This document shows positions 56,854-64,000 of a stretch of DNA of 64,000 bases, in pieces. Source of the DNA: Verrucomicrobiota bacterium. GTDB lineage: Bacteria > Verrucomicrobiota > Verrucomicrobiia > Opitutales > Opitutaceae. The first letter of the stretch is position 1; every line of letters starts with the position of its first letter. The DNA is taken from positions 1 to 64,000 of the forward strand of contig JACRQG010000009.1 in the NCBI GenBank assembly GCA_016222805.1, written 5' to 3'. The translations under genes and the position numbers were made by a program. The notes under the pieces were generated by a model. It made no database searches, was not told the DNA's origin, and saw only the letters and a program-made list of their open reading frames with translations.

Positions 56854-57609
56854 TTACTTGCCCGGCAGTTTCACCTGCACCCCGGCGGACTCTTCCTTCT
56901 TGCCCTCCCCTGCCGGGGTTGCCGCCGCCGGAGCCGGTGACGCCGGGAGCGTCGCCCGCACGGCCATGGCCCGCTGGGTCCATGCGCTCGAAACGTCGAT
57001 TTGCATCAACTGGTCGACATACTTCTGCGCCTCCACCGCGTCCTTGGCCTCCACGGCCAGGCTCGTCAGGTGATAGGCTGCCTCGGTCCGCACCGCCTTG
57101 AATTGCTTCGCATCGTCGGCGAGTTGCTTCAGTTCCCGGGTGGAGTCAGCTGCCTTGCCGGACTGGGCGAGCGCCAGCGCGCGCCCGAGCTTGGCCCGCG
57201 CGGCCAGCGGTCCTTCCTTGAGGGAGGCCTGGGCCTTTTCGTAACCGGCCAGCGCATCGGCCGGTTTGCCCGCCTTGTAGGCGTCGTCCGCCAGCCGAAG
57301 CTGCACCACTCCGGCCAGAGGGTGACCGTCGTGTGCCGCCGCAAAGCTCTTGAGCTGCTCGGGAGTCGTCGCCGCCGCGTAGGCCTTGCCGACTTCCAGC
57401 TCTTTCTGGTGCTGCAGGTACTCCCAGCCTCCCTTGCCCGCGATCGCGAGCACCACGACCGCGCACACCCCCATCACCGCATTGCGGTTCTTCTCCCAGA
57501 AGAGGCGCAGCTTGTCCTCGAACGTGCCGGCCGTGGAGGCATCGACCGCGACAAGATTGCGGTCATCACCGGCGGGATTCGGTTGGGAAGGAGTGGCAGG
57601 CGTGCTCAT
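56854..57609 (-). CDS. YfgM-like membrane-anchored TPR protein
   Basis: 251-residue protein resembling YfgM/Tetratricopeptide_2-like ancillary proteins. The N-terminal cytoplasmic piece ends with KLRLFWEKNRNAVMGVCAVVVLAIAGKGGW, one membrane helix (about 46-64). Helical repeats follow outside (LEVGKAYAAATTPEQLKSFAAAHDGHPLAGVVQLRLADDAYKAG, YEKAQASLKEGPLAARAKLGRALAL) and an Ala/Pro-rich tail. YfgM associates with the Sec translocon in E. coli; here the role is inferred from resemblance only. Start ATG 57609 (MSTPATPSQPNPAG). It follows purU on the same strand after an 84-base gap. Confidence 0.8.
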   Translation of the reverse strand: MSTPATPSQPNPAGDDRNLVAVDASTAGTFEDKLRLFWEKNRNAVMGVCAVVVLAIAGKGGWEYLQHQKELEVGKAYAAATTPEQLKSFAAAHDGHPLAGVVQLRLADDAYKAGKPADALAGYEKAQASLKEGPLAARAKLGRALALAQSGKAADSTRELKQLADDAKQFKAVRTEAAYHLTSLAVEAKDAVEAQKYVDQLMQIDVSSAWTQRAMAVRATLPASPAPAAATPAGEGKKEESAGVQVKLPGK

Positions 57610-57693
57610 GCGGCGGGTTTTGGGAAAAGGAACCGCCGAAGAGAGCAAAAGCCCGGGGGCATGTAAATGCCGGAAACGGACCGTTTCCGGGCG

Positions 57694-58551
57694 TCAGTCG
57701 AACACCACCGTCTTGTTGCCGTACGCGAGCACGCGCCCCTCCAGGTGCCACCGCACGGCCTGGGCCAACACCAGCCGCTCCAGATCTCGCCCCATCCGCA
57801 CAAGATCCGGCACGTCGTGCCGGTGGGTCACCCGCACCACATCCTGGTGGATGATCGGCCCCTCATCGAGGTCCCGGGTCGCGTAATGGGCCGTCGCGCC
57901 GATCAACTTCACCCCGCGGGCATGCGCCTGATGATACGGTTTGCCGCCTGCAAATGCGGGCAGGAACGAATGATGGATGTTGATCACCGGCCTTCCGAGG
58001 CGGTCGAGGAAGTCGGCCGACAGCACCTGCATGTAACGCGCCAGCACGACCAGATCCGCCTGCACCGTGCGCAGGATCTCCAATTGCCGTGCCTCCGCCG
58101 CCGCCTTGGTCTCCGCCGTCACCGGCACGTAATGGAAGGGCAGGCCGTACCCGATCGCCGCCGCCTCGAGGTCGCGGTGGTTGCCCATTACGGCGACGAT
58201 GTCGCCGGCAAAATCCCCCGCCTTCCAGCGCAGGACCAAATCGTGAAAACAGTGATCCGCCTTGGAAACCAGCACCGCCAGTCGCGCGCGGCGCGCGGTG
58301 GTCAGGACCTTGGCGTGCATCCCCAGCGTGGCGGCGAAACGGCCGAACTCGGCCGCCGCTTCGCTCGCGCCCGCCTCCTGCGGCACCCACTCCACCCGCT
58401 GGAAAAATACCCCCGCCTCCATGTCGCGATGCTGATCGGCATGGAGGATGTTGCCTCCGCGCTGATAGATCCAACCCGCCACCCGGGCCACGAGGCCGGG
58501 CTGGTCGGGACCATGCAGGAGCGCAATCAAGGTGGAGGATTCCGAGGGCAT
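57694..58551 (-). CDS. purU: Formyltetrahydrofolate deformylase
   Basis: 285-residue cytoplasmic enzyme hydrolysing 10-formyl-THF to formate and THF, which balances the one-carbon pool. An ACT domain at the N-terminus (LIALLHGPDQPGLVARVAGWIYQRGGNILHADQHRD) precedes the formyltransferase-type domain. That domain has LAVLVSKADHCFHDLVLRW, VVLARYMQVLS, and the catalytic INIHHSFLPAFAGGKPYHQAHARGVKLIGATAHY with the downstream LDEGPII (Asp). All are as in PurU. The start MPSESSTLIALLHG at 58551 fits. The functional link with gcvP, also a one-carbon enzyme, is metabolic only; the two are far apart here. Confidence 0.95.
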   Translation of the reverse strand: MPSESSTLIALLHGPDQPGLVARVAGWIYQRGGNILHADQHRDMEAGVFFQRVEWVPQEAGASEAAAEFGRFAATLGMHAKVLTTARRARLAVLVSKADHCFHDLVLRWKAGDFAGDIVAVMGNHRDLEAAAIGYGLPFHYVPVTAETKAAAEARQLEILRTVQADLVVLARYMQVLSADFLDRLGRPVINIHHSFLPAFAGGKPYHQAHARGVKLIGATAHYATRDLDEGPIIHQDVVRVTHRHDVPDLVRMGRDLERLVLAQAVRWHLEGRVLAYGNKTVVFD

Positions 58552-58646
58552 GAGAAGGAGGGTTTGGGACCGCCGCAGATGTCGGTGCTGACCGGCGCCG
58601 TGTCGGACCGGGCGGAACGTGACGCGGCTTTACTTCGTCTCCGATT

Positions 58647-58676
58647 CCTTGTGGGCGGAGCGACCCCGCCCCGCCT
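58647..58676 (+). repeat. Diverged REP-like family A repeat
   Basis: CCTTGTGGGCGGAGCGACCC followed by the complementary CGCCCCGC stem; one base inserted and a few changed against the other copies. It lies between the LysM lipoprotein gene and purU. Confidence 0.65.
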
Positions 58677-58698
58677 GCACCAAAGTAACCTCATCGTC

Positions 58699-59574
58699 CT
58701 AATTCCGGGGAATCTGCAGTTCGGTGCCGACATCGAGCCCGCCATCCGCACCGACCTTGCCACGGTTGGCCTCGAGGATCAGGCGCCACTTGTCGGCATC
58801 CCCGTAAACGCGCTCGGCGATCTTGAGTAGGGTATCACCCTCGCGAACGGTGTAGCGGCTGGGTGAACGGGAGCCGGATTTCGACCGGGAGCCGCCTTCG
58901 GCCTGTGCCGTGAGTTTGTCGGCACTCAGGCCCGCATCCGCCATGGCCCGCGCAATCGTGCGGAGCTGCTCGCGCACCTGCGCCGCCGCGTTCTCGGCCT
59001 CCACGCGCAGGCGTTTCTCGACCCGGACGTCCTCCTCCAGCTTGGCGAGCGACGCCCTGGCCCGTTTCACGTCCTCGGCGGCCGACTTGAGATCGGCGCC
59101 CAACTCCGCGTTGGCGCGCTTGAGGCGTTCCACCTCGGTGAGCAAGCCGGTCATCTCCTGCTTGAACTGGGCGAACGACTTCAGCCCCGCGGCAAGGCGC
59201 TCCTCCGCCGGATCGGCCTTGGCAGCCGTCTCGGCGGCCGGTCGCGGCCGGTCCCGCTCTGCCCGGAGCTTGGCATTGGCGGTGCGCAGGGTCGCCAGTT
59301 CCCGGGCGGCCTCGTTCAACTGGTCCACCAGCTTGGCCATCTCACCCGCAGTGCCGCTACCTTCCGCCCGTCCTCCGGATCGGCGCTCCGCCGCCGCCGT
59401 CTCCGTCGCCGTCACCGGCCCGCGGGCGGGCTCGTCGCGACTTTCGGCGCGGCTGGCGGACTCGCCGGCCGCGGCACTCGACTCGGTGTTCTCGGAGGAG
59501 GAGACCCCGGCACATCCGGCGGCGAACGCCAGCAGGCCGAGGGCAAGCGCGGGACGAAACAGGCGGGAAGGCAT
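58699..59574 (-). CDS. LysM-domain lipoprotein with coiled coil
   Basis: 291-residue envelope protein. Signal peptide and lipobox: MPSRLFRPALALGLLAFAAGC. A Ser/Ala/Glu-rich linker (about 22-78) leads into a long coiled coil (about 80-215, EMAKLVDQLNEAARELATL... and VERLKRANAELGADLKSAAEDVKRA). A single C-terminal LysM motif follows: YTVREGDTLLKIAERVYGDADKWRLILEANRGKV...LQIPRN. The LysM would bind peptidoglycan while the lipid holds the other end in the outer or inner membrane, so a tether or spacer role is plausible. It is isolated on the minus strand between purU and carB. Confidence 0.9.
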   Translation of the reverse strand: MPSRLFRPALALGLLAFAAGCAGVSSSENTESSAAAGESASRAESRDEPARGPVTATETAAAERRSGGRAEGSGTAGEMAKLVDQLNEAARELATLRTANAKLRAERDRPRPAAETAAKADPAEERLAAGLKSFAQFKQEMTGLLTEVERLKRANAELGADLKSAAEDVKRARASLAKLEEDVRVEKRLRVEAENAAAQVREQLRTIARAMADAGLSADKLTAQAEGGSRSKSGSRSPSRYTVREGDTLLKIAERVYGDADKWRLILEANRGKVGADGGLDVGTELQIPRN

Positions 59575-59746
59575 CCCGCCAGCAAAGAACCTGCGCGGTG
59601 GTTGGCAATCCTGCGTGCAGCCCGCGGCCGGCGAAGCACACTGCGTCGTCTCTCGTCCCCAAGGCGAGGGTCGGAACCTCCCCGGCGGTCGCCGGCCCAG
59701 GCCGGCGGATGGGGAATCGCCGCTCCGGGCTGCGCGGCGATCGGCC

Positions 59747-62986
<3,240 letters not shown>

Positions 62987-63191
62987 GGACGTGGATTTTG
63001 GCGAGGGTTGGGGCCGTCGAAACCATGGGCAAGCGGGAAAGCGGCCCGTCCCGAAATCGATGCGCGGCCCTGTTTCCGGCAAGCCGGGAACAGGGAAAGA
63101 CGCTGCCCCCGGCGCCGCGTGAACTCGGGGGCGGCCCGGGCAACCACCGCTCCCGCGCCGCGAGCCGGCCGGTGGGAGTTCCCCCGGCCCT

Positions 63192-64000
63192 TCAGCCGAG
63201 TTTCTCCACGCCCACGCCGAGAACCTTCGCCGCCGCAGCCTTGTCGCCCCGGCAGGCGTGCAACACCTGGTCGACGTACTGCTTTTCCTGGCCCGCCAGG
63301 AATTCGCTCAGGGTCGGCCAGTGCTTGAGCTCCCGCAGGCGCAGCGGCAGCTGCTGCGACGTCACCACCCGGCTTTCCGTCGTCGCCGCGATCTTCGAGA
63401 CCACCTGGTAGAGTTCCGTGAGGTTGCCCGGCCAGTGGTAGGCGGACATCATCGCCAGCGCATCGTCGGTGAACTCGATCAGGTTGCTGTCGAACAGCGG
63501 ATTCGTCGCCTGCGCCGTGTAGTGCTTCACCAGCAGCGGCACGTCTTCCAGTCGGTCGCGCAGGGGCGGACACTGCACCGGCAGCGAGGCGACGCGGTAG
63601 AAGAGCTCGTCGTGGAACTTGCCCTCGTCGACCAGCTTTTCGAGGTCCTCACCCGAGGTGCAGAGGAGGCGGAAACCGTGGGCCGTGTTGCGCAGCACGC
63701 TCACGAGCTCCTTTTGCGCCGCCTCGGAAAGACACTGCAGGTGTTGCAGGAAAAGCGTGCCGCCCTTGGCCTGCCTCACCCAAGACCCGCCCTCCCCGTT
63801 CTGCCCGAGCAATCCCTCGCGCAGGTTGGCCTCGGAGCAGAGGGCGCAGTCGATCCGGACAAACGCCGATTCCGGCGCGCCGCTCGCCGCATGCAGGATC
63901 TCGGCCACGGCACTCTTGCCCGTGCCGTTTTCCCCGACCAGCAGCACCGGCGTGCGCACGGTGGCGAGCTTCTTCACCTGCGTGATCAGCTTCGCCAGCT
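63192..64000 (-). CDS. Degenerate AAA+ (bacterial enhancer-binding-like) regulator, partial
   Basis: The gene continues off the right edge; 270 residues are visible. It has the shape of a sigma-54 activator AAA+ domain followed by a Fis-type helix-turn-helix ([27 protein letters not shown]) at the C-terminus. Walker A is good ([17 protein letters not shown]) and the arginine-finger region [23 protein letters not shown] is present. The GAFTGA sigma-54 contact loop is absent ([11 protein letters not shown] in its place), Walker B reads GGTLFLQHL instead of GGTLFLDE, and the sensor-II-like WPGNVREL reads WPGNLTEL. It probably binds ATP poorly or without hydrolysis and does not activate sigma-54 in the ordinary way. 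Confidence 0.85.
   Translation of the reverse strand, partial: LAKLITQVKKLATVRTPVLLVGENGTGKSAVAEILHAASGAPESAFVRIDCALCSEANLREGLLGQNGEGGSWVRQAKGGTLFLQHLQCLSEAAQKELVSVLRNTAHGFRLLCTSGEDLEKLVDEGKFHDELFYRVASLPVQCPPLRDRLEDVPLLVKHYTAQATNPLFDSNLIEFTDDALAMMSAYHWPGNLTELYQVVSKIAATTESRVVTSQQLPLRLRELKHWPTLSEFLAGQEKQYVDQVLHACRGDKAAAAKVLGVGVEKLG

Overview
The window is about 64 kb of very GC-rich, densely packed bacterial chromosome. Its gene families point to the Verrucomicrobiota, most likely Opitutaceae. The indicators are a secreted pectinesterase carrying Ig-like modules and a tandem C-terminal repeat typical of that group, a 3-keto-disaccharide hydrolase (DUF1080), GH42, GH31 and GH5-like glycoside hydrolases, a membrane-embedded spermidine-synthase fusion, an OPT transporter, and many small palindromic intergenic repeats. 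This placement is inferred from gene content; there is no rRNA in the window. I saw no tRNA, CRISPR array, prophage or IS element.

Layout. 1-4143: 5' end of nth, a single-polypeptide gcvP, and a fumarylacetoacetase-family hydrolase. 4229-12726: a GH42 beta-galactosidase convergent with an uncharacterised lipoprotein/membrane-protein pair, a GH5-like secreted hydrolase with an inserted carbohydrate-binding module, and an internally duplicated bicupin. 12705-19644: a spermidine-synthase-like membrane fusion, an OmpR-type response regulator and histidine kinase, a truncated-looking ECF sigma factor and an EF-hand protein. 19029-26413: a lutA-lutB-OPT-lutC lactate-oxidation operon divergent from rhamnulokinase. 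26526-38257: a large polytopic membrane protein, the pectinesterase, an unknown secreted protein and several small secreted proteins. 38466-41526: a translationally coupled ABC exporter and DedA-like protein. 41677-46411: a ceramidase-like protein coupled to a membrane-anchored GH31, facing a membrane-anchored PHP phosphoesterase. 46905-53119: a HAD phosphatase, a sodium/solute symporter with a coupled 53-residue membrane microprotein, an amino-acid permease and RecD2. 53322-64000: an FHA-cyclase, a PqaA-like protein, a ChaN-like lipoprotein, a YfgM-like protein, PurU, a LysM lipoprotein, CarB, and a partial AAA+ regulator whose catalytic motifs are degraded.

How the parts fit. Pectinesterase, the other glycoside hydrolases and rhamnulokinase suggest growth on plant polysaccharides such as pectin and rhamnogalacturonan. 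Rhamnose breakdown yields lactaldehyde and then lactate, and the LutABC system divergent from rhaB could oxidise that lactate. Four intergenic stretches (28779-29163, 33682-34040, 36132-36637, 46412-46904) are repeat-rich and seem to contain no genes.

Two convergent junctions are odd. Near 6330 neither the GH42 gene nor its convergent neighbour has a stop codon where its homologous or natural-looking part ends. Near 19640 lutC likewise reads on, antisense, through the EF-hand gene. These could be small genomic deletions or errors in the assembled sequence.
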